Positions 36,201 through 46,898 of a stretch of DNA of 64,000 nt are shown here, one piece after another. Every line of letters begins with the position of its first letter. Within the stretch, counting starts at the first letter, position 1. This DNA comes from Myxococcales bacterium (GTDB lineage: Bacteria > Myxococcota_A > Polyangia > Polyangiales > Polyangiaceae), in NCBI GenBank assembly GCA_016720545.1, contig JADKKK010000007.1:124001-188000 (forward strand), read 5' to 3'. A program made the translations under genes and the position numbers. The notes under the pieces were generated by a model, which was not told where the DNA came from, ran no database searches, and worked only from the letters and a program-made list of their open reading frames with translations.

Positions 36201-37684
36201 TGCTCGCCGGAGAGAACGTGACCACCGCCGACGTGCGCGTGGTCGGCGGCAAGGCCCTCGTGAACATGGGCCCGCGCGTCACCGAGGTCACGTGGAACTC
36301 CGTGCTCGAGCAGCGCTCTCCCGTGAAGCTCGCGGCGCCGAAGTCGACCGCGTGGATCGAGGTGTGGCGGCTCGACGTGGGGCCGATCTGGCACGCCACC
36401 TACGGGGGCATCCCCTTCGTGCACACCCAGCCCGTCGCCGGCGTGCGCTTCCCCGAGTGGCGGCCTTGGCCCGGCGAGGAGGCGAGCGTCACGCTCGGGC
36501 GCCCGGACGGCGTGCCCGGCCAGACGCTCACGGTCGACGAGAGCACCCTCGACGTACGGCCCGGGATCCGCTCGACCGACACGACCCTCACCCTTCAGCT
36601 CAGGTCGAGCCGCGGCGCCCAGCACACGGTGACCTTGCCCGAGGGCGCCGTGCTCGAGTCGCTCTCCATCAACGGCGCCACGCAGCCCATTCGTCAAGAC
36701 TCGCGGGCGGTGACTTTTCCGGTGGTGCCAGGCGCGCAGACGGTAACGCTCGGGTTCCGCGAAGATCGCGGACTTTCACCGTTTTTCGCCGTGAGCCCGC
36801 TCGACGCGGGCGCGGCCACGGTGAACGCCAACGTGGTCGTCCACGTGCCGGGCGGGCGCTGGCTGCTCTTCGTCGGCGGCCCCCGCCTGGGCCCGGCGGT
36901 GCTCTTCTGGAGCTTGCTCGCCGTCCTCCTCGTGGTGGCCGTGCTCCTCGGCCGCAACGCGAAGACGCCACTCAAGACCGGTCACTGGCTGCTGCTCGCG
37001 ATCGGCCTCTCGCAGGTGCACATCGTCCTCGGAGGGCTCTTCGTGGCGTGGCTGCTCGCGCTCGGGTACCGCGAGAAGTCGGACGGCGCGGGGCTCTCCC
37101 CGGCGACGTTCAACCTTCGCCAGATCGGGCTCGCGGTCCTCACGTTCGCCGCCATCGCCGTGCTCTTCGCGTCGATCTACAATGGCCTGCTCGGCGATCC
37201 CGAGATGCAGGTGCGCGGTAACGGCTCGTCGCTCTCGGAGCTCCGGTGGTTTCAGGACCGCACCGACGCCGCGCTGCCTGGGCCGTGGTTGGTGTCGCTC
37301 CCCATCCTCGGGTACCGCGGGCTGATGCTCGGCTGGGCGCTGTGGACCGCGCTCGCGGTCATCCGCTGGCTCAAGTGGGGCTGGGGCGCGTTCACGACCG
37401 GTGGAGGATGGAAGAAGAGCCCGCCGCGGCCCAAGCCGGTCCGCCCCCAGGCCCTCCCGCAGCAGGGGCCGGTCTCTCCGCAGGGCTACTGGGACCCGGC
37501 GGCGGCCCACGCCTGGGCGCAAGCGGGGGCGCAGCCTCAGGCCACGGAGGGACCGGCGGTGGCCGCCAGCCCCGAGGTGAGTGCCCAAGCGACGCCCTCG
37601 AGCGACGGCCCGCCGGGCGACAGCCCCGACCCGACGCGGCCGGCGGGCGACGGGGCAGACGAGCCCGGGGACGACCGCGCATGA
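33239..37684 (+). CDS. Very large membrane-anchored exported protein
   Basis: 1481 residues from ATG 33239. A signal-like segment (5-31, ending VRAQPADP) precedes about 460 residues of beta-rich sequence. A first membrane block lies at about 495-585, then an Ala/Glu linker (590-680) and another hydrophobic block at about 735-790 that ends LLLTAGGARAEVPD, resembling an internal signal/anchor. A second long beta-rich part (about 790-1210) is followed by membrane segments at about 1215-1320 and 1355-1380 and a Pro/Gln/Ala-rich tail. The two extracytoplasmic halves look like repeats of one plan (beta domain then membrane block), but similarity is weak by eye. No catalytic motif. It ends 37 bp before a Ser/Thr kinase gene. 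Confidence 0.82.
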   Translation: MSRLARLPALVLLVCLVAVALLVGYPRGVRAQPADPKALPPELRPWVPWVLDGRDEATCPVLPDSVGGLGNLRPAGTPPQERPRCAWPARADLVLDEKGGRFTQRWHLEAPQWVPLPGDAKRWPLDVKSGAAGGAVVLRGGAPSVRLERGDHVVTGSFVWEGLPESLRIPPETGLLSLTLRGTAVPSPNRDAEGVVWLQKTAKNEEGDALEFVVHRKVSDDIPLLLTTRIELHASGKNREALLGRALPPGFVPLSLESPIPARLEPDGHIRVQLRPGVFTLELVARGEGPVSKLARPKPEGPWREGDEVWVFDARADLRVVTVEGVPSIDPSQTTLPDEWKRLPAYPMKLGDTLTLEERRRGDADPPQNQLSLTRRLWLDFDGKGFTVSDSLQGTLSRDSRLTMADSTTLGRVAINGKDQFITKLAGLGSGVEIRQGQLSVAADSRIVGSPVDVPAVSWAHDFHKVHATLHLPPGYRLLHAAGVDDVPGTWVRHWSLLELFLALVLTVAVGRLYGPRWGVIALILFGLSFPEGGAPKWSWVPVLACEALFRALPVGKAKTVFSWARGLALVVVALVTVPFLVQHVREGARPALAEPTHAGEATDAISLLAKAEAPRSSDIALAESEKPAEQGPREGAGAAGVARAAAPPADIEPQQDGKKAEARSAPATTAPVQAWGSSRKSTTFQSNAMTYDPAAIVQTGPGLPRWQWTSLELSWSGPVTAAQRLHLYLASPGENFALALLRALLLLVVFLRLFPYTQRFFPKGWGPAAASAATLFALLLTAGGARAEVPDSSMLDELRTKLLRKPECTPACTTSGRMLLEARGDSLRARLEVDSAASAPFALPGSIGQFVPREVLVDGQPAKALLRGDGGQLYTLLAPGRHQVVVEGPMPERESLQLALPQKPHHVSAIAEGWTVEGIHEDGLADDNLQFTRKRVATDGGASLQPGALPPFVRVERTLRVGLNWQVDTRVVRLSPAGSAVVLEVPLLAGENVTTADVRVVGGKALVNMGPRVTEVTWNSVLEQRSPVKLAAPKSTAWIEVWRLDVGPIWHATYGGIPFVHTQPVAGVRFPEWRPWPGEEASVTLGRPDGVPGQTLTVDESTLDVRPGIRSTDTTLTLQLRSSRGAQHTVTLPEGAVLESLSINGATQPIRQDSRAVTFPVVPGAQTVTLGFREDRGLSPFFAVSPLDAGAATVNANVVVHVPGGRWLLFVGGPRLGPAVLFWSLLAVLLVVAVLLGRNAKTPLKTGHWLLLAIGLSQVHIVLGGLFVAWLLALGYREKSDGAGLSPATFNLRQIGLAVLTFAAIAVLFASIYNGLLGDPEMQVRGNGSSLSELRWFQDRTDAALPGPWLVSLPILGYRGLMLGWALWTALAVIRWLKWGWGAFTTGGGWKKSPPRPKPVRPQALPQQGPVSPQGYWDPAAAHAWAQAGAQPQATEGPAVAASPEVSAQATPSSDGPPGDSPDPTRPAGDGADEPGDDRA

Positions 37685-37687
37685 TCC

Positions 37688-37715
37688 TTGGGTGCCAGCG
37701 CACCCATGATAGGCT
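37688..37715 (+). promoter_or_regulatory. Candidate promoter for the kinase gene at 37722
   Basis: TTGGGT (37688-37693), 16-bp spacer, TAGGCT (37710-37715), 6 bases before GTG 37722, so again a possible leaderless start. Confidence 0.35.
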
Positions 37716-37721
37716 GGGCGC

Positions 37722-39257
37722 GTGGACGACGAGCTCGAGTTCGCCAAAAGCCGAATCGGGCAGCACTTGTCCAACAAGTACGAGCTCGAGGGGCTGATCG
37801 GGCTTGGCGGCATGGCGGTGGTCTACCGAGGCCGCCACCGCAAGAACGGCAACCGCGTCGCCATCAAGATGCTCCACCCGGTCTTTTCCCGGCACCAGGA
37901 GGTCTCGGCGCGGTTCCTGAAGGAGGGCTACGTCGCGAACTCGGTCGACCACGCGGGCACGGTCCGCGTGCTCGACGACGACGTGGCCGAGGACGGCTCG
38001 GTCTACCTGGTGATGGACCTGCTCGAGGGCGAGACGATCGAGGCGCGCCGCCGCCGCCTCGGCGGCACGCTGAGCGTCGCGGAGGTCACGTATTTCGCCC
38101 ACGAGATCCTCGAGGTGCTCGGGGCCGCGCACGAAAAGGGAATCGTCCACCGCGACATCAAGCCCGAGAACCTGTTCGTCATGACGGCAGGCACCGTCCG
38201 CGTCCTCGATTTTGGGATCGCACGCGCCCGCACGGCGGGTCTCTCGGCCACGCGCTCCGGGGTGTTGATGGGCACGCCGGGGTACCTGCCGCCCGAGCAA
38301 GCGCAGGGGCTCACCCGCGAGATCGATGGGCGCACCGACCTGTGGGCGCTCGGCGCGGTGATGTTCACGCTGCTCACGGGCGACTACGTCCACGTCGCCG
38401 AGACACCGCAGCAGATGATCATCTACACGGCGACCCGGCCGGCGCGCTCGCTGCGCGAGGCGGCGCCTGAGCTCCCCGACGAGCTCATCGCGCTCGTGGA
38501 TCGTGCGCTCGCCTTCGACAAGAACGATCGCTTCGAGGACGCGGCGGCGATGCAGGAGGCGCTCCGCGAGGTGCCCGGGTACGCGGGGGCGAGCTCGGTG
38601 AGTCCGCTGGGGCCGACCTCGCTGCGCCGCACGGCTCGCGCGCCCGCCGTGGACGCCGTCACGTCCGTGGAGCTCGCGCTCCCCACGCTCGCCGAGCCCG
38701 CTTCCGACGCGGAACCCGCCCCGGAGTCGGTGCGCCCCAGCAGCAACCCCGTGACGTCCACGCTCGGCGAGTGGCCGCCGCCTTCCCACCCGCCGCCTCG
38801 CCCCTCCTCGATGAGCGCACCGGCGAACCCGAGCGAGGCACCTCCGCCCGGGCCGTGGTTCGAGGCGGTGTCCATGGCCCCGTCTTCCCCGCGCGACCCC
38901 GAGCCCTCCGCGCGAGTCGCAGAGCCCCCGGCGGCCCCCTCCGAGGAGCTCGAGACCGTCGACCGGGAGACCGCAGACCCCGGCGACGAGCTCCAGGTGC
39001 CGGCGCGGCAACCCGTTGGGTTGTTCGTGGCGCTCGCGCTCGTGGCCCTGGCGCTCGTGGCCTTCCTGGCGTGGCCACGCTCGGAGGCGCCCGCGCCCAA
39101 GCCGGCCGCGCCTCCGCGCGCACCAGGGTTGGTCACCCCGCCCCAGGACATCCCGCCGCCCGAGCCAGCCGTCGACACGCCGGCGCCCCCCGCGCCCAAG
39201 CCGTTCACCTCTGCCGGCGCGGTCGCGCCTCCCAAGCCGAGCGCGGGAAAGCGCTAG
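37722..39257 (+). CDS. Hanks-type Ser/Thr protein kinase, membrane-anchored
   Basis: 511 residues from GTG 37722. Kinase domain about 20-290: glycine loop GLGGMAVV (27-34), ATP lysine K49 (VAIKM), catalytic HRDIKPEN (143-150), metal-binding DFG (163-165), activation segment GTPGYLPPEQAQG and the DLWALGAVMF helix. A Pro/Ser-rich linker (about 300-425) leads to a single membrane span (about 430-450) and a Pro/Ala/Lys-rich external tail, the usual layout of PknB-like receptors without PASTA repeats. It is tail-to-tail with a related kinase at 39395-41596, which has the same VVRVLDDDV stretch. Confidence 0.92.
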   Translation: MDDELEFAKSRIGQHLSNKYELEGLIGLGGMAVVYRGRHRKNGNRVAIKMLHPVFSRHQEVSARFLKEGYVANSVDHAGTVRVLDDDVAEDGSVYLVMDLLEGETIEARRRRLGGTLSVAEVTYFAHEILEVLGAAHEKGIVHRDIKPENLFVMTAGTVRVLDFGIARARTAGLSATRSGVLMGTPGYLPPEQAQGLTREIDGRTDLWALGAVMFTLLTGDYVHVAETPQQMIIYTATRPARSLREAAPELPDELIALVDRALAFDKNDRFEDAAAMQEALREVPGYAGASSVSPLGPTSLRRTARAPAVDAVTSVELALPTLAEPASDAEPAPESVRPSSNPVTSTLGEWPPPSHPPPRPSSMSAPANPSEAPPPGPWFEAVSMAPSSPRDPEPSARVAEPPAAPSEELETVDRETADPGDELQVPARQPVGLFVALALVALALVAFLAWPRSEAPAPKPAAPPRAPGLVTPPQDIPPPEPAVDTPAPPAPKPFTSAGAVAPPKPSAGKR

Positions 39258-39394
39258 CGCTCCGCTCCTCGAAGCCGAGGCACCCAGCGTGAGAACGAGT
39301 GACGGGGCGAGCGCCGCCAGCAGCGCCGGTCGCGGGTCGACCCGACGAGCCCCCGGGAAAGCTGCAAAGTGCAGGGGGCAGCGACTCCGCGTCG

Positions 39395-41596
<2,202 letters not shown>

Positions 41597-41628
41597 CGCG
41601 CTTGTGTAACCCAAGCGCCTGGAGACCG

Positions 41629-41958
41629 CTACCGACGCCGTTTTTCTGGGCCCCGACCTCGACGGAGGATCGCAACGAAGCCCGCGCCGACGCGGCGGCG
41701 CGCGTGCGGGAGTTGTTCAACCGGCATCCTGTGGGGTGCTGGGATGTGGGCGAGGGCGGCGCCCGTGAGGGTTCCGCCAACGACGAATACGCCGAGCAGT
41801 CGCACCCTCTTTCGACGCACGCCCACTGGCCAGTCCGCGGTGAGGAGAGCTCCGTCGGCGCGGCGCCACGGGTGAACGCAGGGCTGCGCCCCGCTCTCGG
41901 GGAAGAGCCGGCCGGGGCCCGGGTCATCGCGGAGACGCGGGGTCGCCGCACACTTCAC
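41629..41958 (-). CDS. Possible small membrane protein coupled to 41955 gene
   Basis: 109 codons from GTG 41958, which overlaps the preceding stop (41955-41957) as GTGA, a pattern frequent in this window. It has one hydrophobic run (RLLGVFVVGGTLTGAALA, about residues 52-69) and a basic tail ending EKRRR. No similarity is recognised. It fills an otherwise empty 330-bp gap before the kinase fusion. Could also be chance. Confidence 0.3.
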   Translation of the reverse strand: MKCAATPRLRDDPGPGRLFPESGAQPCVHPWRRADGALLTADWPVGVRRKRVRLLGVFVVGGTLTGAALAHIPAPHRMPVEQLPHARRRVGAGFVAILRRGRGPEKRRR

Positions 41959-43064
41959 GGTCTCCTTCGCAGCTGAACGAAGGCGTGCTTCGGCGATCCG
42001 GACTTCAGGTCGACGGCAATCCAGAGATCGCCGGCAGGGTTCGCGAAGACCGAGAAGCCTTCGGCGGCGGGCCCCGCCTTGACGGCCTCGGGAAGGAGCG
42101 CGCCCTGCTTCTTCAGCTCCCCGGCCGCGGTGTACGCCTGCGCGTACGCCGGTGAGGGCGTCGCGCCGTCGTAGGTCTTCGCCACCACGAACCCGGGGGC
42201 GGTGCCCTCGGGCGCGATCGCGGCCAGCGAGGAGGTCCCGAGGCTCGTCACGGTGGCGAGCTCCACGCGAGTCGCCGCGCCCACGCGGGCCACCTCGGAG
42301 GCCGCGGCCCCGTAGATCGCGTCTCCACCGGAGAGAGAGGCGCCTACGAACGCGTTGCCGAGTCCGTCCACCGCGACGGGCCCGGAGCTCCCGGTCCATC
42401 CGAAGAGCTTCGCGGGCGCCTTGCAAGCTCCCGTGGCGACGAGCTCCTGAGCGCAGAGCTCCGAGGCATAGAGGCCGTTGTCGGTGCTCGCGCTGGCGGC
42501 CGCGGCGAACGGCGAGAGCGCCGCGTAGACGAACGTCTTGGTCCCCGTGCCCACCGTGGAATAGACCCCGTTGCTCCTCGCGCGGGCGACGACTCGGTCG
42601 TAGTCCTTCGAGTAGAGCAGCGCCTCGCCGGGGAAGCCCGCCCCGCTCCCCGTGTACGTGAGCATCGCGAGATTTCCGAAGGGCAGGTCGACCATGCCGT
42701 CGGCGCCATAGAAAAACGTGTTGGGGAGCCCCGTGGCCTTGCTGAACGCAAGGCTCCTCGCGGTGGCGGCGCCGGTCGCGCCGGCGGGGAGGGTGTACCG
42801 AATCACGCCGGGAGCCGGCGCGGCCGCATCGAGTGCGGTGTACACCTGAGTGGTGATCATCGGGCCGCCGTGGTTGCCCCAGCGCGAGCCCACCACGTCG
42901 CCGTCGACGGAGAACTCGCCACGGCGCCAAATCATCCTCGTCATCGCGCGGTTGGCCACGGGCGCGGGCCGCGAGCGCGCCGCCGCCGCTGCCGAATATG
43001 CCCATCCCAGGCCCGGAGGGGCGCGCCGGGGCCACCTTACCGACCGCCCGCCGCTTTCGCCCAC
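41955..43064 (-). CDS. Uncharacterised beta-rich protein, N-terminus uncertain
   Basis: 369 residues if GTG 43064 is used, which follows the previous stop (TAA 43065-43067) without a gap; the first clearly protein-like stretch begins at MTRMIWRRGEFSVDGD (ATG 42944, 329 residues). The rest is beta-rich with repeated patterns such as LPNTFFYGADGMVDLPFG, GPVAVDGLGNAFVGAS and GDLWIAVDLKSG, compatible with a propeller or repeat-strand fold. Exported paralogues with signal peptides occur in myxobacteria, but no signal peptide is visible here, so the 5' part may be lost or altered. Function unknown. Confidence 0.55.
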   Translation of the reverse strand: MGESGGRSVRWPRRAPPGLGWAYSAAAAARSRPAPVANRAMTRMIWRRGEFSVDGDVVGSRWGNHGGPMITTQVYTALDAAAPAPGVIRYTLPAGATGAATARSLAFSKATGLPNTFFYGADGMVDLPFGNLAMLTYTGSGAGFPGEALLYSKDYDRVVARARSNGVYSTVGTGTKTFVYAALSPFAAAASASTDNGLYASELCAQELVATGACKAPAKLFGWTGSSGPVAVDGLGNAFVGASLSGGDAIYGAAASEVARVGAATRVELATVTSLGTSSLAAIAPEGTAPGFVVAKTYDGATPSPAYAQAYTAAGELKKQGALLPEAVKAGPAAEGFSVFANPAGDLWIAVDLKSGSPKHAFVQLRRRP

Positions 43065-43628
43065 TTACCGCTGGGGGCACCCGGATTTCCCGAGCCCTTT
43101 CGCGAGACGGCGGCATACGCGGTCCGTAATCGACGCAAGCGGTCGCGGCCGCCCCCTCTCCCTCTCACCGCGGTTGGAGGCCGGCGCGCCCCCGCGCCGA
43201 GCAGCGCTCCTCTTCGCCTCGCTCGCGCGGCCGTAATCGACGGGCGGCGCCGCGCGCGCGGGCCGGCGTCGCGGCCCGCGGGCGGCGGTCGCGGCGGCGC
43301 GCAGCGAGGCCGAGTCACTCTCGATGCTCGTGGCGAGGGCCAGCAGCCGGGCGCGCTCTTCGCCCCACGACGAAGCCTGCACGCGGAGCGAGGAGGCGCG
43401 CCGCGACAGCGCCGTGGCCTCGAGCGTGAGGTGCGTGGCTTCGAGCTCCAGTGCGCTCGCGCGGCGGTCGAGGGACTCGGCGCGCTGAAGCGGCGAGCTG
43501 TCCGGAGGGGGTCGACCAGACACCACCGGATCGGGGCTTGGCGCGCAGGCTGCTGCGTGGGCGCCGAGGGCGAGGCTCAGTCCGAGCGTGGCGGCCGTGA
43601 GGAGGGCCCGAGGGGCACGGTGGCGCAT
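43065..43628 (-). CDS. Coiled-coil lipoprotein
   Basis: 187 residues from ATG 43628. Signal peptide (about 10-26, ALLTAATLGLSLALGAHA) then a Cys (HAAACAPS) that may be lipidated. Residues 45-120 form a regular coiled coil (LQRAESLDRRASALELEATHL type heptads, about ten repeats). A basic Arg/Gly-rich tail follows and ends CPQR. Could bridge envelope layers, like Lpp/OmpA-associated coiled coils, but this is only shape-based. The next gene starts right after its stop. Confidence 0.7.
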   Translation of the reverse strand: MRHRAPRALLTAATLGLSLALGAHAAACAPSPDPVVSGRPPPDSSPLQRAESLDRRASALELEATHLTLEATALSRRASSLRVQASSWGEERARLLALATSIESDSASLRAAATAARGPRRRPARAAPPVDYGRASEAKRSAARRGGAPASNRGERERGRPRPLASITDRVCRRLAKGLGKSGCPQR

Positions 43629-43845
43629 GGAGCGGCTACGCGCGATGGGCGGAAACGATCTAGCGGAAGCTCGCGCTCCCTGCGCGCGGCAGAGGGCGCG
43701 CTCGCGTCGACGGGGTGACGACTGTGAGCTCGCCGCCGGTGCCTCGCGCGTGGCCGAGCCACCCGCAAGGGGCGCCGCTGCGCGCCCGCTGCGCGTTCGC
43801 GTTCGCGTTGTTGGCGAGAAGTAACTGGTCGCGCTCAGCCCCGGT

Positions 43846-44607
43846 TCACCCGCCGCCCATGACGGCCCCAGTCCGGCGCGCATGGACGAACGCCTCGAGG
43901 TTGCCCTTCGGGCCACGAATGGCGCAGTCGCACGTGCCGAGCAGCTCGAACCCCGCGGCGCTCACGTCGTCCGAGGCGCCGGCGATGGCGCGGCTCCGCG
44001 CGCTGGGATCGCGCACGACCCCGCGACCCCGCGAGGCCTCCGCGCGGCCCACCTCGAACTGTGGCTTCACGAGCGCCACGAGCTGACCCCCCGCGCGGGT
44101 GCAGAGCGCGATGGCGGGCATCAGCTTGCCGAGGCCGATGAAGGACGCGTCGACCACGGTGAGGTCGACCTCGCCCCCCACGAGGGCGGCCGTGAGCGAG
44201 CGTGCGTTCGTGCGCTCGTGCACGTCCACGCGCGGATCGTCGCGCAGCTTCTGGGCGAGCTGGCCGTACCCCACGTCGACCGCGACCACGCGCGCGGCGC
44301 CGCGCTGGAGGAGGCAGTCGGTGAAGCCTCCCGTGGACGCGCCGAGGTCGAGGCAGCGGAGGCCCGTCACGTCGACCCCGAGCGTCGCGAGCGCGCCCTC
44401 GAGCTTCACCCCGCCGCGCGAGACGAACGGGTGATCGGCCCCGCGGACCCGCACCTCCGCGTCGGCGGGGACGAGGGTGCCCGCCTTGTCGACGCGTTGG
44501 CCGCGCACCTCGACCACGCCCGCGAGCAAGAGGGCCTGCGCGCGGGTGCGCGAGTCGGCGAGGCCGAGCTGCACCATCCGCTGGTCGATGCGAACCTTGA
44601 TCGCCAC
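43846..44607 (-). CDS. tlyA: TlyA-type rRNA 2'-O-ribose methyltransferase
   Basis: 253 residues from GTG 44607. An S4 RNA-binding domain covers about 3-62 (VRIDQRMVQLGLADSRTRAQALLLAG) and an FtsJ-like methyltransferase domain about 65-240 (PFVSRGGVKLEGAL, LDLGASTGGFTDCLLQRGA, DLTVVDASFIGL, VALVKPQFE). TlyA methylates ribose of cytidines in 16S and 23S rRNA. It is only 2 bp after the substrate-binding protein gene, so part of the same operon by spacing. Despite the old name hemolysin, no toxin role is implied. Confidence 0.9.
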   Translation of the reverse strand: MAIKVRIDQRMVQLGLADSRTRAQALLLAGVVEVRGQRVDKAGTLVPADAEVRVRGADHPFVSRGGVKLEGALATLGVDVTGLRCLDLGASTGGFTDCLLQRGAARVVAVDVGYGQLAQKLRDDPRVDVHERTNARSLTAALVGGEVDLTVVDASFIGLGKLMPAIALCTRAGGQLVALVKPQFEVGRAEASRGRGVVRDPSARSRAIAGASDDVSAAGFELLGTCDCAIRGPKGNLEAFVHARRTGAVMGGG

Positions 44608-44609
44608 GG

Positions 44610-45500
44610 CTACGTTGGCCCCTTCCCCGCGTTGCCTGCGCCCGCGGTCGTTCCGTGCACCATTCGTGCGAGCGTCGCAACCCCGTTCGCCAGGGACGGA
44701 CCCGGCCGGAGCACGTCCACGTCCGTCACGCGCAGGACGCGCCGCTCGCGCACGGCGCGCGCGCGCCGCCAGCCCGCGCCCGAGAAGTAGCTGGCGTCGT
44801 CGCCCTCCATCGACGCGTCGAGGACCACGTCAGGATCCATCGCGAGCACCCGCTCGAGCTCGATCGTGGGGTAGCGCTCGCGCGAGGAGCACGCGTTGTC
44901 GAGGCCGGCGAGCGCCAGCATCTCGTCGGGGAAGCTGCGCGAGCCCGCGGCCACGAGCGGCGTGCGCCCGAACAAGAGCAGCACCCTCGGGTGGGCGCGC
45001 CCCGCCACCGACGCGCGCACCTCGGCCAGCGTCCGCTCTAGCGCTGCGACCACGGTCGTGGCCCCCTGTGTGCACCCCGTGCGAGCCCCAAGTTCATGAA
45101 TGAGCTCGACAATTTGGCTCTTCGACTCGGCCTCGGGCACGTACGTCTGCACGCCACGCGCCTCGAGCGCGGCGACGAGCGCGGCGCCCGCGGGCCCTCG
45201 CACGCCCACCACGAGGGTCGGCCGCAAGGCGAGGATGGCCTCCAGGTTCGGGTCGGTGAGGCCGCCGATCGACGGGAGCGCCCGCGCCTCGGGGGGCTTG
45301 TCGCAGAACCGCGAGCGCCCGACCACCCGGGACCCCGCGCCGATCGCGAAGAGCGCCTCCGTGGTGGCGGGTCCGAGCGAGACGACGCGGGGCGCGGCGC
45401 CCGCGTCCGAGCCACGGGTCGCTTGCGTAGAGCGAGCGCAGCCCACCCCCAGCGCGAGCGCGCCGACGAGCGCGCCGCGTCGGGAGAGGCCGCGCGTCAC
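44610..45500 (-). CDS. Tat-exported BtuF/FhuD-like metal or cobalamin-binding protein
   Basis: 296 residues from GTG 45500. The N-terminus (LSRRGALVGALALGVGC) has a twin-arginine signal ending at a Cys (21). The rest is a type III periplasmic binding protein: VVSLGPATTEALFAIGAG, VVGRSRFCDKPPEA, GGLTDPNLEAILALRPTLVV, long helix, then VLLLFGRTPLVAAGS, and WRRARAVRERRVLRV near the end. This family binds cobalamin or iron-siderophores for an ABC transporter. No permease or ATPase gene lies next to it. It is 2 bp after the protease stop. Confidence 0.85.
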   Translation of the reverse strand: MTRGLSRRGALVGALALGVGCARSTQATRGSDAGAAPRVVSLGPATTEALFAIGAGSRVVGRSRFCDKPPEARALPSIGGLTDPNLEAILALRPTLVVGVRGPAGAALVAALEARGVQTYVPEAESKSQIVELIHELGARTGCTQGATTVVAALERTLAEVRASVAGRAHPRVLLLFGRTPLVAAGSRSFPDEMLALAGLDNACSSRERYPTIELERVLAMDPDVVLDASMEGDDASYFSGAGWRRARAVRERRVLRVTDVDVLRPGPSLANGVATLARMVHGTTAGAGNAGKGPT

Positions 45501-45502
45501 GC

Positions 45503-46852
45503 TCAGGGGCGGCGCCGACGGCGGAGCAGGGTGAGGCCCAGCGCGGCGGCGAGGCCCGCGACGGCGCGCCAAGGGACGGGCTTCGTGGGGTCGGGCGCGG
45601 CCGAGCAGCCCGAGGTGGTCGTGGTGACCGTGGCGGGAGCCTCCGCGGCCGGAGGCTGCGCGGGGGCGGGCGCGGCCGGCGCGGGCGTGGGCTGGGGCTC
45701 TGGCGGGGTGGGCGTGAAGCAGAGCTTGTCCACGCACTCGTAGCCGGCGGGGCACTCCTTCGAGGGGCTGCACGCCTGCGAGCAGACGAGAGAGCCGTCG
45801 TCCGGGCGGTTCTTGCAGAGCCGAGACTCGCAGTCGACGAGGAGCTTGCAGGCCTCGCCGAGCGGCTTGGGAGTCGTGGGGCCGCTCGGGCGCGGCGGCA
45901 GAGGGGGCGGCGCGACGAAGGTGGTCCAGCTGGGCTCGGGGTAGAGCGACCAGTTGGCCGACGCCGTGCGCGCGCCCGCGATGATGAAATCGCGCCAGAC
46001 GTCGGTGCGGGTGAGCAAGCTGTCCTGGCAGTCGCTGCCGTCCTGACCCGTGCGCACGACGACGCCGAGGGCGATCGGGGTTGCTGTCGCGAGCGACGCC
46101 TGGTCCATCGCGCCCGACCCCGAGTCGCCGGGGCACACGCCATCGCCGCCCACGAACTCGTTCTCCGAGATCCCCGTCGGGCAGGCCTCCCGGTAGTTGT
46201 TGTTCGGCGAGCCCGGAATGCAAAGGATGGGCACGTTCGGCCGGTAGCGGCGGGTGCCCGCGTCGTTGTTGGCGAACGACGTTCTGCCGTAGCCGATGGC
46301 CTGCATGACGGAGCCGTAGCGGGCCCGATCCCACACGGCCGACTGCACCGCGGGGATCGCGATTTTGGCCTCGGTGGCGCGATCGTTCAGCACGAGCAGC
46401 GCGATGTCGGCGCCACAGGGGAGGTTCACCGGCGGCCGAAGGACCTGCTTGACCGAGTGCCAGCCCTGGGTGCTCTGGCCGGTCATCTGGTTGTGGGTGG
46501 TCACGAACATCTGGTTGGTCGCGATGACCTGACCGCCAAAGACCTCGCCGCTGGAGCAGTCGACCTTGTCGGGGGAGTCGTCGACGCAATGGCGCGCCGT
46601 CAGCACGAGGTTCGGCGTGATGAGGGTGCCGGAGCACACGGAGCGGCAGTTTCCGCGGCCGCCCAGGCACAGGCCCACGTTGAACGTGTACTCGTTGCTG
46701 GAGTCGAGGGTGCCGCCCTGGATGCCGTGCGTGCTCGTACCGAGCTCGGGCGACCCCTCGGCGGGGTGCGACGAGCAGGCAGGCAGCGCCGCCAAGGTGC
46801 CCACGACGAACGACGCGGACAGCGCGGAGGCGAAGCGAAAGCGACGGATCAT
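45503..46852 (-). CDS. Secreted trypsin-fold serine protease with C-terminal MYXO-CTERM-like tail
   Basis: 449 residues from ATG 46852, with AGGAG 5 bases upstream. Signal peptide to about residue 26 (ALPAC; Cys 26 may also be lipidated). S1 domain about 44-290: activation-type IQGG, H88 (TARHC), D149 (DIALL), S244 (GDSGSG). The position equal to residue 189 of chymotrypsin is G238, not Asp, so true trypsin specificity is unlikely. A Cys-rich module (about 330-385, CKLLVDCESRLCKN) and a Pro/Ala stretch lead to SGCSAAP, a hydrophobic run and RRRRRP, the layout of MYXO-CTERM surface-anchoring signals. Probably cell-surface-bound. Confidence 0.88.
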   Translation of the reverse strand: MIRRFRFASALSASFVVGTLAALPACSSHPAEGSPELGTSTHGIQGGTLDSSNEYTFNVGLCLGGRGNCRSVCSGTLITPNLVLTARHCVDDSPDKVDCSSGEVFGGQVIATNQMFVTTHNQMTGQSTQGWHSVKQVLRPPVNLPCGADIALLVLNDRATEAKIAIPAVQSAVWDRARYGSVMQAIGYGRTSFANNDAGTRRYRPNVPILCIPGSPNNNYREACPTGISENEFVGGDGVCPGDSGSGAMDQASLATATPIALGVVVRTGQDGSDCQDSLLTRTDVWRDFIIAGARTASANWSLYPEPSWTTFVAPPPLPPRPSGPTTPKPLGEACKLLVDCESRLCKNRPDDGSLVCSQACSPSKECPAGYECVDKLCFTPTPPEPQPTPAPAAPAPAQPPAAEAPATVTTTTSGCSAAPDPTKPVPWRAVAGLAAALGLTLLRRRRRP

Positions 46853-46898
46853 GGAACTCCTGCTCGACAAGCCAGACACACGGGCAGCCCCCGAAGGC

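Noticed and set aside
43846..44607. TlyA as a hemolysin
   Set aside because: S4 plus FtsJ domains identify an rRNA methyltransferase; the name is historical.
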